A stretch of 64,000 nt of DNA from Bordetella petrii (GTDB lineage Bacteria; Pseudomonadota; Gammaproteobacteria; Burkholderiales; Burkholderiaceae_B): assembly GCF_017356245.1 (NCBI RefSeq), contig NZ_JAFMZZ010000001.1:3050745-3114744 (forward strand). The letters run 5' to 3'. The position numbers were made by a program, and so were the translations under genes. Below the pieces are notes generated by a model, which searched no databases, had not been told where the DNA came from, and saw nothing but the letters and a program-made list of their open reading frames with translations. Shown here in pieces: positions 9,375-20,275 of this stretch (positions within the stretch are counted from its first letter, which is position 1; the number at the start of each line of letters is the position of its first letter).

Positions 9375-10241
9375 CTAGCCGTCGATCAGTTCCGGGTTCC
9401 AGGCGTGCACGCGCTGCTGCTGCTCGCCCAGCCCGGCAATGCCCAGGCGCATGGTGTCGCCCGGTTTCAGGTAGACGGGGGCCGGCTTCTGGCCCATACC
9501 CACGCCGGGCGGCGTGCCGGTGCTGATCAGGTCGCCGGGGTTCAGCGTCATGAAGCGGCTGACGTAGCTGACCAGTTCGGCCACGCCGAACACCATGGTG
9601 CGCGTGCTGCCGTTCTGCATGCGCCGGCCGTTGACGTCCAGCCACAGGTCCAGCGCCTGCGGGTCGGCGACTTCGTCGGCGGTCACCAGCCACGGCCCCA
9701 CCGGGCCGAAGGTGTCGCAGCCCTTGCCCTTGTCCCAGGTGCCGCCCCGCTCGAGCTGGTATTCGCGCTCGGACAGGTCGTTGACCACGCAGTAGCCGGC
9801 CACGTGCGCCAGCGCGTCGGCTTCGGACACATAGCGGGCGCGCCGGCCGATGACCACGCCCAGCTCCACTTCCCAGTCGCTCTTGACCGAATCGCGCGGC
9901 AGCACCACCGGGTCGTTGCAGCCGATGAGCGCGCTGGTGGCCTTCATGAAAATGACGGGCTCTTGCGGCACGGGCAGGCCGGATTCGGCGGCGTGGTCGG
10001 CATAGTTCAGCCCGATGCAGATGAACTTGCCCATGCCGGCCCAGGGCGGCGCCAGGCGGCCGGGCTGCTCGACCACCGGCAGGCTGGCCGGGTCCAGCGC
10101 GCGCAGGCGCACCAGCGCCGTTTCAGACAGCGTGTCGGCGGTGATGTCATCGATAGTGCCCGACAGGTCGCGCACATGGCCCTGGGCATCGACCAGGGCG
10201 GGTTTCTCGGCGCCTTTGGCGCCATGGCGCAGCAGTTTCAT
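9375..10241 (-). CDS. Fumarylacetoacetate hydrolase (FAH) family hydrolase
   Basis: This 288-residue FAH-fold enzyme cleaves C-C bonds of diketo acids. The family core is visible as GKFICIGLNYADHAAESG, SDWEVELGVVIG (metal-binding Glu residues), VNDLSEREYQ and GDLISTGTPPGVGMG. With the SDR immediately upstream it resembles the 2-keto-3-deoxy-aldonate 4-dehydrogenase plus 2,4-diketo-3-deoxy-aldonate hydrolase pair of non-phosphorylative L-fucose/L-rhamnose pathways, giving pyruvate and a hydroxy acid. The ATG at 10241 gives the usual MKLLR N-terminus. A second FAH paralog is at 23614-24483. Confidence 0.88.
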   Translation of the reverse strand: MKLLRHGAKGAEKPALVDAQGHVRDLSGTIDDITADTLSETALVRLRALDPASLPVVEQPGRLAPPWAGMGKFICIGLNYADHAAESGLPVPQEPVIFMKATSALIGCNDPVVLPRDSVKSDWEVELGVVIGRRARYVSEADALAHVAGYCVVNDLSEREYQLERGGTWDKGKGCDTFGPVGPWLVTADEVADPQALDLWLDVNGRRMQNGSTRTMVFGVAELVSYVSRFMTLNPGDLISTGTPPGVGMGQKPAPVYLKPGDTMRLGIAGLGEQQQRVHAWNPELIDG

Positions 10242-10290
10242 GGAATGCAGTGTCCTTGTCAGAAATGAATGAAGCCAGTGGCGGCCGGCC

Positions 10291-12470
<2,180 letters not shown>

Positions 12471-12495
12471 ACGGGCTCCTTGGGCGCGCGCGCCT

Positions 12496-13131
12496 TCAGT
12501 CCAGGCTTTGATAGGCGGCGGGGTTTTCCAGCGACGAATATCCCTGGCGCCAGCTCTGCACGCTGACTTGCACTGAGCGCGCGAACATCATCACGAAGCC
12601 GGCCAGCGCCAGCCAGTACACATAGGCCTTGTTCCACATGATGGTGGTCATGGGTTCCACCCCCACCAGTTCGATGTAGCGGTACACCAGCCACACGGCG
12701 TAGCCGAAGAACACGGTGCGCAGCACGTCGATCAGCGTGGCCAGCACGCGGGCGAGCCCCCTGGGCAGGTAGCGGTACAGGAAATCGACCTGGATGTGGC
12801 GGCAGACGCGCACGCACATGGCCGAGCCCATGAACACCACGCCGATCAGCGCGTAGACGGCCAGCTCTTCGGTCCAGGCAAAGGAATTGTTCAGCACATA
12901 GCGCGTGAAGAACTGCAGGAACACCAGCGCCCCCATGACCCAGAACAGGGCCAGGCAGAACCAGTCTTCGAAGGCGTAGCCGGACAGGTCCGTGTCCTGG
13001 TGCTGGTCGGCTTCTTCAAAGCTGTGGACGATCGACTCGACCGTTGTCTCATGCGATTCGACGCCGGCGGCGCCGTCGCCGCCGCGGTATTGGGCCATGG
13101 CCGGCGAGCCGGCCCCGGTATTGACGTGCAT
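12496..13131 (-). CDS. TRAP transporter small permease, DctQ family
   Basis: This 211-residue four-helix DctQ subunit has a long hydrophilic N-terminus (about 45 residues, acidic around EEADQHQDTD) before the first membrane helix at WFCLALFWVMGALVF. NSFAWTEELAVYALIG and the polar HIQVDFL stretch are characteristic. The start at 13131 is a choice: a second Met lies 15 codons in, and the frame is open further upstream to 13230, which would overlap the DctP stop. It pairs with the DctM subunit. Confidence 0.88.
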   Translation of the reverse strand: MHVNTGAGSPAMAQYRGGDGAAGVESHETTVESIVHSFEEADQHQDTDLSGYAFEDWFCLALFWVMGALVFLQFFTRYVLNNSFAWTEELAVYALIGVVFMGSAMCVRVCRHIQVDFLYRYLPRGLARVLATLIDVLRTVFFGYAVWLVYRYIELVGVEPMTTIMWNKAYVYWLALAGFVMMFARSVQVSVQSWRQGYSSLENPAAYQSLD

Positions 13132-13189
13132 GCGTTCCCCCTGTCGGTTGCGGACAGCCGGGGCCGCGCGCGGCGGCCCCGCCGGCGGA

Positions 13190-14164
13190 CTACTTGACCG
13201 CCTGGATCGCGTCCCAGTCGGCCTTTTCATAGCCGTACTGCTCGAACGGCACTTTCTTCAGCACCGTGTCGCGGAACGCGGCGGTATCGACTTCGGCCAC
13301 GTTCAAGCCCTTCTTGCGGAACACCTCGACCAGTTCTTTCTCGCGCTTGGCGACTTCGACCGACGCGGTGGCCGCGGCCTGCTGGGCCACCTCGGAGAAA
13401 ATCTTGCGGTCTTCTTCGGACAGGCTCTTCCACAGTTTGCCCGAGATGACGGTATTCAGGTGGTCGACAATGTGCCCGGTCAGCACGATGTTCTTCTGCA
13501 CCTCGTAGAACTTCTTGGCCTCGATGGTGGTCAGGGGGTTTTCCTGGGCCTCGACCGTGCCGTTCTGCAGCGCCAGGTAGACCTCGGCGAACGCGATGGG
13601 CGACGTATTGGCGCCGCAGGCGCGCGGCATGGCCAGGTAGGCCGGCACATCGGGCACTCGCATCTTCAGGCCCTGCATTTCCGGGCAGGTGGTGAAGGCG
13701 CGGTTCGAGGTGGTGTGGCGCGTGCCGTAGTAGGTGGTGGCGACGATGTGGTTGCCGCTCTTTTCCTGGTAACCCTGGGTCAGGGTCTTGTAGATGTCGC
13801 TCTTGGTGTAGGCCAGCAAGTGCTCGGGGCCGCGGAAGGTATAGGGATAGTAGGTGACGCCGATGCGCGGGAAGCTCTTGGCGGCGAAGCTGGAGCCGGA
13901 AATGATGATGTCCACCGTGCCCAGCGTCAGGCCCTGGTTGATGTCGTTTTCCTTGCCCAGCTGCGATGCCGGATATACATCGATGTGATAGCGGCCGTTG
14001 GTGCGTTTCTCGATTTCTTTTGCCGCCCACACCGAGCTGGTATGGAACGGCTCGGATGTCTCGTACACGTGCGCCCACTTCAGCTTGGTCTGGGCCAGCG
14101 CGCTGCCCGACACGGCCAGGACGGCGGCGGCCAGTAGCGCCTTGACGGCATTGCCTTGCTTCAT
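13190..14164 (-). CDS. TRAP transporter periplasmic solute-binding protein, DctP family
   Basis: This 324-residue binding protein has a clear Sec signal peptide (about 1-24, cleaved after SGSALA). Family landmarks are LKWAHVYETSEPFH, AKEIEKRTNGRYHIDVYPASQLG, the ligand-contact arginine region LKMRVPDVPAYLAM and VEAQENPLTTI. It binds an organic or sugar acid in the periplasm and delivers it to the Q/M permease encoded downstream. A 72-bp gap separates it from the dehydrogenase upstream. Confidence 0.94.
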   Translation of the reverse strand: MKQGNAVKALLAAAVLAVSGSALAQTKLKWAHVYETSEPFHTSSVWAAKEIEKRTNGRYHIDVYPASQLGKENDINQGLTLGTVDIIISGSSFAAKSFPRIGVTYYPYTFRGPEHLLAYTKSDIYKTLTQGYQEKSGNHIVATTYYGTRHTTSNRAFTTCPEMQGLKMRVPDVPAYLAMPRACGANTSPIAFAEVYLALQNGTVEAQENPLTTIEAKKFYEVQKNIVLTGHIVDHLNTVISGKLWKSLSEEDRKIFSEVAQQAAATASVEVAKREKELVEVFRKKGLNVAEVDTAAFRDTVLKKVPFEQYGYEKADWDAIQAVK

Positions 14165-14236
14165 CGTTGTCTCCTCTCTTGAGGTTGAGCAGGTGGCGGC
14201 GTGGTTTGTTATGGTTGCCGCTGCCCTTGGTGGTGG

Positions 14237-15268
14237 TCAGGATTCACATACAAGCTGCACCTTGGTACTGCGCGTGCGGTCTGCCGCCAGTTCGAAGGCC
14301 TCGGCCGCGCGCTCGAGCGGCAATTGCGCGCTCATCAACGGCCGCACGTCGACCCGGCGCGTGCGCAGGAACGAGACGGCCCAGTCGAATTCGATGCCGG
14401 CGCGAAAGGCGCCGACGTAATCCAGTTCGCGCGCCATGATGTTGTTGGCGGGAAAGGCCATGCCCTCGGCGGGCAGCGTGCCCACCTGCACGATGCGCCC
14501 GCCGCGGCGCGCCGCGGCCAGGCAGGTGCCCAGGGCGGCCGGGCTGCCCGCGGCCTCGATGGCGATGTCGGCGATATCGGCCAGGTCCGCGGCCGCGGCC
14601 TGGTCCGAGCGCAGCGTGTCGTCGGCGCCGACCTGGCGGGCCATCTGCAGCGGCCGGTCGGCGATGTCGGCCACCACCACGCGCGCGGCGCCGGCCAGCC
14701 GGGCGGCGATGACCGTCATGCAGCCGATGGTGCCGCCGCCCGTCACCAGCACGGTCTTGCCCAGCAGCGGGCCGGCGCGGTTCACGCCGTGCAGCCCGAT
14801 CGACAGCGGCTCGGCACAGGCCAGCTCGCCCAGCGAAATGTCTTCGTGCACCGGCGTCAGCTGGCGTTCGCCCATGACAAAGCGTTCGCGGAACATGCCC
14901 TGCACGTGCGGATAGATGCTGGCGCTGCCCAGGAAGCGCATGTTGCGGCACAGATTGTCGCGCCCGGCGCGGCAGTAATCGCATTGGCCGCACGGGTGCG
15001 ACGGATTGATGGCCACCTTCATGCCGGGCTGCACGCGCGTAACCGCGCTGCCGGTGCGCAGCACCACGCCCGAGGCCTCGTGGCCGGGAATCAGCGGCTC
15101 GCGGATGACGAAGGCGCCGACGCGGCCATGCAGGTAATAGTGCAGGTCCGAGCCGCAGATGCCCGCCGCGCCCAGGCGCAGCTCGACATCGTGCGGCGCC
15201 AGCGGCGCGTCGTCGTCGGCTTCCAGGCGCAGGTCGCGGGCGCCGTGTATCTTGCAGGCCAGGCTCAT
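14237..15268 (-). CDS. idnD: Zinc-dependent dehydrogenase, L-idonate 5-dehydrogenase-like
   Basis: This 343-residue medium-chain dehydrogenase carries the catalytic zinc Cys in GICGSDLHYYLHGR, His in PGHEASG, and a structural zinc cluster CGQCDYCRAGRDNLC. The NAD-binding motif is VLVTGGGTIGCM near 174. SDLHYYLHGRVGAFVIREPLIPGHE is typical of L-idonate 5-dehydrogenase (L-idonate to 5-keto-D-gluconate). Other polyol or aldonate substrates are possible. Its ATG overlaps the gntR stop by 4 bp. Confidence 0.87.
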   Translation of the reverse strand: MSLACKIHGARDLRLEADDDAPLAPHDVELRLGAAGICGSDLHYYLHGRVGAFVIREPLIPGHEASGVVLRTGSAVTRVQPGMKVAINPSHPCGQCDYCRAGRDNLCRNMRFLGSASIYPHVQGMFRERFVMGERQLTPVHEDISLGELACAEPLSIGLHGVNRAGPLLGKTVLVTGGGTIGCMTVIAARLAGAARVVVADIADRPLQMARQVGADDTLRSDQAAAADLADIADIAIEAAGSPAALGTCLAAARRGGRIVQVGTLPAEGMAFPANNIMARELDYVGAFRAGIEFDWAVSFLRTRRVDVRPLMSAQLPLERAAEAFELAADRTRSTKVQLVCES

Positions 15269-15969
15269 GCTTTCACCTTGTCGGACGCGGGCGCCCAGTT
15301 GGCGGTAAGGCGGTCGTGCGAGCAGGACAGGTGGTGCCGCATGGCGGCGCGCGCGCGCGCCGCGTCGCCGGCCGCGATAGCCTCGATGACCTTGCCGTGT
15401 TCGGCGATGGCGGCCTTCCAGCTGGCGGGGTTCTCGAAGTAGTCGCCCAGCTTGACCGACAGCGGGTTGTGGCGTTCGTCGAACAGTTCGCCCACCACCC
15501 GCAGCAGCACCGAATTGTTGGCGATTTCGGCAATGCGCAGATGGAACAGGCGGTCGCCCTGGATGGGCACCTGTCCGGCCGCGGCCTCTTCCTGCATGGC
15601 CTGCAGCGCTTCGCGCAGGCCCGACACCTGGGCCGGCTGGGCCAGTTCGGCCGCCTGGGCCGCCAGCTCGCCTTCTACCAGTTGCCGGGCGCGGATGGTT
15701 TCCAGCGGGCTTTCGGCCACCACGCTGTCGGCCGCGTCGCGGCTGCGCACATAGATGCCCGACCCCATGCGGACTTCGACCAGGCCCTCGACTTCCAGGG
15801 CGATCAGCGCTTCGCGCACGGACGGCCGCGATACGCCCAGCTTCAGTGCCAGGTCGCGCTCGGGCGGCAGGCGCGCGCCGACCGGGAATTCGCCGGCCTG
15901 GATCAGCACCCGCAGCTGGTCGGCAATCTGGCGGTACAGGCGGCGGGGTTCGATGGGCTGGAAGGGCAT
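15265..15969 (-). CDS. GntR-family (FadR/UxuR-type) transcriptional regulator
   Basis: This 234-residue regulator has an N-terminal winged helix (about 9-75, with FPVGARLPPERDLALKLGVSRPSVREAL) and a C-terminal FCD ligand domain whose metal-binding residues include the His in RLFHLRIAEIANN and in MRHHLS. It is the first gene of the minus-strand sugar-acid run and overlaps idnD by 4 bp, so it is made with the enzymes. It probably represses the operon until a sugar-acid intermediate binds. A candidate operator is at 15988-16004. Confidence 0.92.
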   Translation of the reverse strand: MPFQPIEPRRLYRQIADQLRVLIQAGEFPVGARLPPERDLALKLGVSRPSVREALIALEVEGLVEVRMGSGIYVRSRDAADSVVAESPLETIRARQLVEGELAAQAAELAQPAQVSGLREALQAMQEEAAAGQVPIQGDRLFHLRIAEIANNSVLLRVVGELFDERHNPLSVKLGDYFENPASWKAAIAEHGKVIEAIAAGDAARARAAMRHHLSCSHDRLTANWAPASDKVKA

Positions 15970-15987
15970 GGATGAAAGCGGTTAAAA

Positions 15988-16004
15988 GGTAAAGTGGCCT
16001 TACC
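15988..16004. promoter_or_regulatory. Candidate operator of the GntR regulator
   Basis: An inverted repeat GGTAA-N7-TTACC lies about 20 bp upstream of the regulator start, in the 180-bp gap shared with dgkA on the other strand. FadR-type regulators bind short palindromes of this general kind and often repress themselves. The arms are only 5 bp, so chance is not excluded. Confidence 0.35.
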
Positions 16005-16149
16005 ATTTTGCCGCATCTTGCGCCCGGCCCGGCAAGCCTCACAATTAGGGTTTCCGCTAGGCCCGCCAACGGCCTGCGCCGGCCCCGGCCCGCCACGGCG
16101 GCAACGCGAATCTGTTAAAAACGACGCGCCACATCCAGGTTCTCTTTTC

Positions 16150-16545
16150 ATGCCCCACACTCCGCACCCTTCTCCGTACAAGAGCACAGGCGGTCTGCGC
16201 CGCATCCTGAACGCCCTGCGCTATTCGCTGCAGGGCCTGCGCGCCGCCATCCGGTACGAAGCCGCTTTCCGCCAGGAACTGGTCCTGGCGATCCTGCTGA
16301 TCCCGGCAGCATTCTTCCTGGGGCGCACCACCGACGAGGTCTTCATCCTGATCGCGTCGGTGATCCTGGTGCTGGTGGTGGAACTGCTGAATTCCGCGGT
16401 CGAAGCCCTGGCCGACGCACTATCGGTAGAAACGCACACCCTGCTGGGCCGCGCCAAAGACCTGGGCAGCGCGGCCGTCATGCTGATGCTGCTCTTCACC
16501 ATCGCCGTCTGGGCCGGAGTGGCCATCAGCCGCTTTGTATTGTGA
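16150..16545 (+). CDS. dgkA: Diacylglycerol kinase, prokaryotic integral membrane type
   Basis: This 131-residue membrane kinase recycles diacylglycerol to phosphatidic acid, using ATP. It has an N-terminal amphipathic part (RILNALRYSLQGLRAAIRYEAAFRQE) and three transmembrane helices. The active-site strings ELLNSAVEALAD and AKDLGSAAVML match the family, and the length is close to E. coli DgkA (about 122). The ATG at 16150 was preferred to the longer open frame because it gives the expected short N-terminus. It is alone on its strand and divergent from the gntR-led run. Confidence 0.93.
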   Translation: MPHTPHPSPYKSTGGLRRILNALRYSLQGLRAAIRYEAAFRQELVLAILLIPAAFFLGRTTDEVFILIASVILVLVVELLNSAVEALADALSVETHTLLGRAKDLGSAAVMLMLLFTIAVWAGVAISRFVL

Positions 16546-16974
16546 GACTTGGCTGCGTTTTGGCGGGAACGGTACTGCATTCTTCTGGCGTCGTAGCGGG
16601 TTGACGGGATCACCTTGGCTTCACGGCGCCGCCCGAGCGCCCCGCGCGTTTTAACCGCTTTCACGGCCCAGGGCCGGCACCATCGAATGCCCCTCCAGGC
16701 CGCGCTGGGCGGCCTGGAGGGGCGGCCCCGCACTCTTTTCTTCTTCTCGGCGGCCGCCCCCAAGAATGCAAGCACCCAGGCCTTCCCGCCGGCATCGGAA
16801 TTGCTCATCTGCGAGTCGCGGCGGGCTGGCGCGAGCGCCGCGGCGCCTCGGGGCCGGGCCCGGGCGCGCAGGGCGCCCGGACGGCACCGTGAAGCCAAGG
16901 CGCTCGCGCCAGCCCGCTGCGACGCCAGAAGAACCCTGTACCGTATCCCACGACCAAGCCCTATACTGAACAAC
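16546..16974. repeat. Non-coding gap filled by nested inverted repeats
   Basis: This 429-bp gap holds no convincing gene. Several strong inverted repeats are present: 16580-16600 pairs with 16913-16933 (20 of 21), 16613-16626 pairs with 16887-16900 (14 of 14), 16814-16838 pairs with 16899-16923 (24 of 25), and 16689-16701 pairs with 16711-16723 (13 of 13, 9-base loop). The right-hand arm near 16899-16933 can therefore pair with two different left arms. The NADH dehydrogenase promoter must lie in its distal part; TATACT at about 16962 could be a -10 box. Confidence 0.7.
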
Positions 16975-18297
16975 ATGGCAAACGACCCAACCCGGCCGCC
17001 CCCCTCTCATCGCGTTGTCATTGTCGGCGGCGGTGCCGGCGGGCTGGAGCTTGCCGCCAAACTGGGGCGCCGGCACGGCCCGCAGTGTGTCACGCTGGTC
17101 GACAGCCGCCCCATCCACATCTGGAAACCGTCGCTGCACGAAGCCGCCGCGGGCACGCTGGACATCTACCAGGAAGGCCTGTCGTACCTGATGCTGGCCA
17201 ACCTGTGCGGGTTTACTTTCGCGCTGGGCGAACTGCAGGACGTCGACCGCGAACACCGCGCCATCACGATCGGCGCCGTGCAGGACTCCCACGGCGACGA
17301 AGTGCTGCCGCGCCGCGAACTGGCCTACGACACCCTGGTGCTGGCGGTGGGCAGCGTCTCCAACTTCTTCAACACGCCCGGCGCGGCGCAATATGCCGTC
17401 ACGCTGGACAACACCGAGAACGCCGAGGAATTCCGCCTGACCATGCTCAAGGCCATGGTGCAGGTCGACCAGGCCAAGGTGCGCGACCCGTCGGCCAGGC
17501 TGGACCTGGTGATCGTGGGCGGCGGCGCCACCGGGGTAGAGCTGGCAGTGGAACTGCACGAAGCCGGCAACACCGTGGCCGCCTACGGCCTGCCGAATTT
17601 CCGCGCCGAGCGCGACCTGGCGATCACCCTGGTCGAAGGCGCGCCGCGCATCCTGGCGGCGCTGCCCGAAAAAATCTCGGACGCGGCCCTGGCGCGCCTG
17701 ACCGAGCTGGGCATCCGGGTCGAGACCGACTGCCGTGTGGCCGAAGTCACCCCGCGCAGCGTCAAGACGGCCGATGGCCGCGAGTTTGCCGCCAGCCTGT
17801 GCATGTGGGCGGCCGGCATCCAGGGCCCGCCCCTGCTGGCCGCGCTGGACATGCCCCTGAACCGCGCAGGGCAACTGGAAGTCGACGACCGCCTGCAATC
17901 GCCCGATCCGCGCATCCTGGCGCTGGGCGACTGCTGCGCCGTGCCGCGCGGCAACGGCGGCACCGTGCCGGCCCGCGCGCAGGCGGCCCACCAAGAGGCC
18001 GGCTACCTGGCGCGCAAGATCAGCGCCCGCATCCGCGGCAGCGCCGAGCCGCAGGCCCCCTACCAGTACCTGGACCGAGGTTCGCTGGTGTCGCTGGGGC
18101 AGGACGCCGGCGTGGGCAGCCTGATGGGCAAGCTGGCCGGACGCGGCCTGTTCGTCAGCGGTACACTGGCGCGCCTGATGTACATGAGCCTGCACCTGAT
18201 GCACCATTACGCCGTGCTGGGCGCCTGGCGCACGGCATCCATGGCGCTGGCCCGCCTGCTGATGCGCCGCACCCATCCGCGCGTCAAACTGCACTGA
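16975..18297 (+). CDS. ndh: Type II NADH dehydrogenase (NDH-2)
   Basis: This 440-residue single-subunit flavoprotein transfers electrons from NADH to quinone without pumping protons. It has two dinucleotide folds: [18 protein letters not shown] (about 14-31, FAD) and [17 protein letters not shown] (about 178, NADH). [11 protein letters not shown] is the FAD-contact GD motif, and AHQEAGYLA with the C-terminal amphipathic region suits membrane association. The ATG at 16975 gives the normal length. pyrF follows after only 4 bp, so the two are probably co-transcribed. Confidence 0.9.
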   Translation: MANDPTRPPPSHRVVIVGGGAGGLELAAKLGRRHGPQCVTLVDSRPIHIWKPSLHEAAAGTLDIYQEGLSYLMLANLCGFTFALGELQDVDREHRAITIGAVQDSHGDEVLPRRELAYDTLVLAVGSVSNFFNTPGAAQYAVTLDNTENAEEFRLTMLKAMVQVDQAKVRDPSARLDLVIVGGGATGVELAVELHEAGNTVAAYGLPNFRAERDLAITLVEGAPRILAALPEKISDAALARLTELGIRVETDCRVAEVTPRSVKTADGREFAASLCMWAAGIQGPPLLAALDMPLNRAGQLEVDDRLQSPDPRILALGDCCAVPRGNGGTVPARAQAAHQEAGYLARKISARIRGSAEPQAPYQYLDRGSLVSLGQDAGVGSLMGKLAGRGLFVSGTLARLMYMSLHLMHHYAVLGAWRTASMALARLLMRRTHPRVKLH

Positions 18298-18301
18298 ACC
18301 C

Positions 18302-19120
18302 ATGACCTTCATCCAACAACTCGAACACGCCTGGACCGCCGGCAACACCTTGCTGCAGGTGGGCCTGGACCCCGACCCGCAGCGCTTTCCGCGCGAACTC
18401 GACGGCAAGCCCGACGCCATCTTCCAGTTCTGCCGCGAAATCGTCGACGCCACCGCGCCGTACGCGTGCAGCTTCAAGCCGCAGATCGCGTATTTCGCCG
18501 CGCACCGCGCCGAAGACCAGCTCGAGGCCCTGTGCGCGCACATCCGCGCGGCGCATCCGCAACTGCCCATCGTGCTGGACGCCAAGCGCGGCGATATCGG
18601 CACCACCGCCGAACATTACGCGCGCGAAGCCTACGAACGTTACGGCGCGCACGCCATGACGGTGAACCCGTACATGGGGCTGGATTCGGTCGAACCCTAC
18701 CTGGGCTGGAAAGACCGCGGCGTGATCGTGCTGTGCCGCACCTCGAACCCGGGCGGCTCCGACCTGCAGTTCCTGAAGCTGGACAGCGGCGAACCCGTGT
18801 ACCTGCACGTGGCCGGCCTGGTGGCCGACAAGTGGAACGCCGACGGGCAATGCGGCCTGGTGGTGGGCGCGACCTTCCCGAATGAATTGGCCGCGGTGCG
18901 CCAGCGCGTGGGCGACGCCATGCCGCTGCTGGTGCCCGGCATCGGCGCACAGGGCGGCGATGTCACCGCCACGGTGAACGCCGGCCGCAATGCGGCCGGC
19001 ACAGGCATGATGGTGAATTCATCGCGCGCCATTCTGTACGCCAGCGGCGGCGACGACTGGCGCCAGGCAGCCGCCGACGCCGCGCGCGACCTGCGCGACG
19101 CGATCAACGCGGTACGCTGA
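18302..19120 (+). CDS. pyrF: Orotidine 5'-phosphate decarboxylase, type 2
   Basis: This 272-residue enzyme performs the last step of UMP synthesis. The catalytic Lys-Asp array is in [15 protein letters not shown], and the N-terminal substrate Asp is in [24 protein letters not shown] and [11 protein letters not shown] are characteristic of the longer type 2 subfamily. It starts 4 bp after ndh. A 17-bp fragment of the hairpin repeat follows the stop, and pncC converges from the other side. Confidence 0.95.
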   Translation: MTFIQQLEHAWTAGNTLLQVGLDPDPQRFPRELDGKPDAIFQFCREIVDATAPYACSFKPQIAYFAAHRAEDQLEALCAHIRAAHPQLPIVLDAKRGDIGTTAEHYAREAYERYGAHAMTVNPYMGLDSVEPYLGWKDRGVIVLCRTSNPGGSDLQFLKLDSGEPVYLHVAGLVADKWNADGQCGLVVGATFPNELAAVRQRVGDAMPLLVPGIGAQGGDVTATVNAGRNAAGTGMMVNSSRAILYASGGDDWRQAAADAARDLRDAINAVR

Positions 19121-19127
19121 CATGTAG

Positions 19128-19144
19128 GCGGAGCCAGACACCTG
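19128..19144. repeat. Short fragment of the bipartite hairpin repeat
   Basis: Seventeen bases (GCGGAGCCAGACACCTG) match exactly, in reverse complement, the outer arm of the full copy at 53872-53963. The fragment lies 7 bp after the pyrF stop in the 45-bp gap between the converging pyrF and pncC genes. It looks like the remnant of a former full copy. Confidence 0.55.
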
Positions 19145-19165
19145 CGCAGCCTGCACGGCGGCCCG

Positions 19166-19735
19166 TTACGGGCGGCTGCGGTTGACGGGCTCGCCGATCA
19201 GTTCCAGCAGCCCGCGCAGCGCATACACCACCGACCCTTGCCGCACCTGGGCGCGGTCGCCGGCGAACACCTGCGTGGATGCGCGCGAGGTAATGCCTTC
19301 GGCCCCGCGTATGGCAAAGCCGAAGCACACCATGCCCACCGGCTTGCCGGGGGTGGCGCCGCCCGGCCCGGCGATGCCGGTGGTGGACGCGGCGATGTGC
19401 ACATCGGGGCTGGCCAGCAGCACGCCATTGGCCATTTCCAGTGCGGTTTCTTCGCTGACGGCGCCGAAGCGTTCGAGCGTATCGGCCGATACGCCCAGTT
19501 CGGCCACCTTGGCGGCGTTGCTGTAGGTGACGAAGCCGCGCTCGAACCATGCGCTGGAACCCGCCACCGCGGTAATGGCGCCCGCCAGCAGGCCGCCGGT
19601 GCAGGACTCGGCCGTGCCCACGACCAGGCCGCGGCGCTGCAGGGCCGCCCCCAGGCGCTCGGCCAGGCCCAGGGCCTGAGCCTGCGATAGCGAAGCCGGC
19701 GCCAGCCCCGGCACCGGCTTGTGCTGCGTATTCAT
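19166..19735 (-). CDS. pncC: Nicotinamide-nucleotide amidase, CinA C-terminal family
   Basis: This 189-residue stand-alone CinA C-terminal-type protein deamidates nicotinamide mononucleotide to nicotinate mononucleotide in the NAD salvage cycle. Family strings are VGTAESCTGGLLAGAIT, GFVTYSNAAK and the near-invariant STGIAGPGGATPGKPVG. The length equals E. coli PncC/YgaD-type proteins rather than full-length CinA. The ATG overlaps the pgpA stop by 4 bp. Confidence 0.92.
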   Translation of the reverse strand: MNTQHKPVPGLAPASLSQAQALGLAERLGAALQRRGLVVGTAESCTGGLLAGAITAVAGSSAWFERGFVTYSNAAKVAELGVSADTLERFGAVSEETALEMANGVLLASPDVHIAASTTGIAGPGGATPGKPVGMVCFGFAIRGAEGITSRASTQVFAGDRAQVRQGSVVYALRGLLELIGEPVNRSRP

Positions 19736-20271
19736 GCGAAGGCTCCCAGACGCACGGCGACGGCCATGACCAGCAGCGCATAGGCGGCGGCCACGATGTC
19801 GTCCCACATCACGCCGAAACCGCCTTTGACCTTGGCGTCGAAATACTTGATGGGCGGCGGCTTGGCGATGTCGAACAGCCGGAACAGGCCGAAGGCAAGC
19901 AACTGCGCGGCGAAGGCATCGGGCGTGAGCCACAGCACCAGCCAGAACGCGACCATCTCGTCCCACACGATACCGACATGATCGTCGACCTGCAATTCGC
20001 GCGTGACCCGATGGCAGGCCCAGCAGCCATAGGCAAAGGCCACGGCCAGGAAGACGGCCAGCGCCAGGTCCGAGGCGGCCGGGGCGGCGGCCGCCCAGAT
20101 CAGCCACGCCAGCAGCGTGCCCCAGGTGCCCGAGGCCGGGCGCAGCAGCCCGCTGCCGAAGCCGAAGGCAATCAGCCGGCCCGGGTCGCGCGCCACCCAG
20201 CGCGGCGCCGGGTAGGCCACGCGCATGCGGCTGCGCATCGAGGCGGAGGAAGAATCGGTCGAAGCGGTCAT
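19732..20271 (-). CDS. pgpA: Phosphatidylglycerophosphatase A
   Basis: This 179-residue membrane phosphatase converts phosphatidylglycerophosphate to phosphatidylglycerol. GFGSGLLRPASGTWGTL, VGIVWDEMVAFWLVL, DIAKPPPIKYFDAKVKGG and GVMWDDIVAAAYA are the conserved family blocks. Between them lie hydrophobic helices. The ATG at 20271 starts 4 bp after the thiL stop; an internal Met at codon 12 is a possible alternative. It belongs to the compact run ribB-ribH-nusB-thiL-pgpA-pncC. Confidence 0.92.
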   Translation of the reverse strand: MTASTDSSSASMRSRMRVAYPAPRWVARDPGRLIAFGFGSGLLRPASGTWGTLLAWLIWAAAAPAASDLALAVFLAVAFAYGCWACHRVTRELQVDDHVGIVWDEMVAFWLVLWLTPDAFAAQLLAFGLFRLFDIAKPPPIKYFDAKVKGGFGVMWDDIVAAAYALLVMAVAVRLGAFA

Positions 20272-20275
20272 GGGA

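Noticed and set aside
16150..16974. A minus-strand protein of about 250 residues over 16221-16976
   Set aside because: It lies across the dgkA complement and the inverted-repeat region, is Arg/Ala-rich and lacks a ribosome binding site or recognisable domain.
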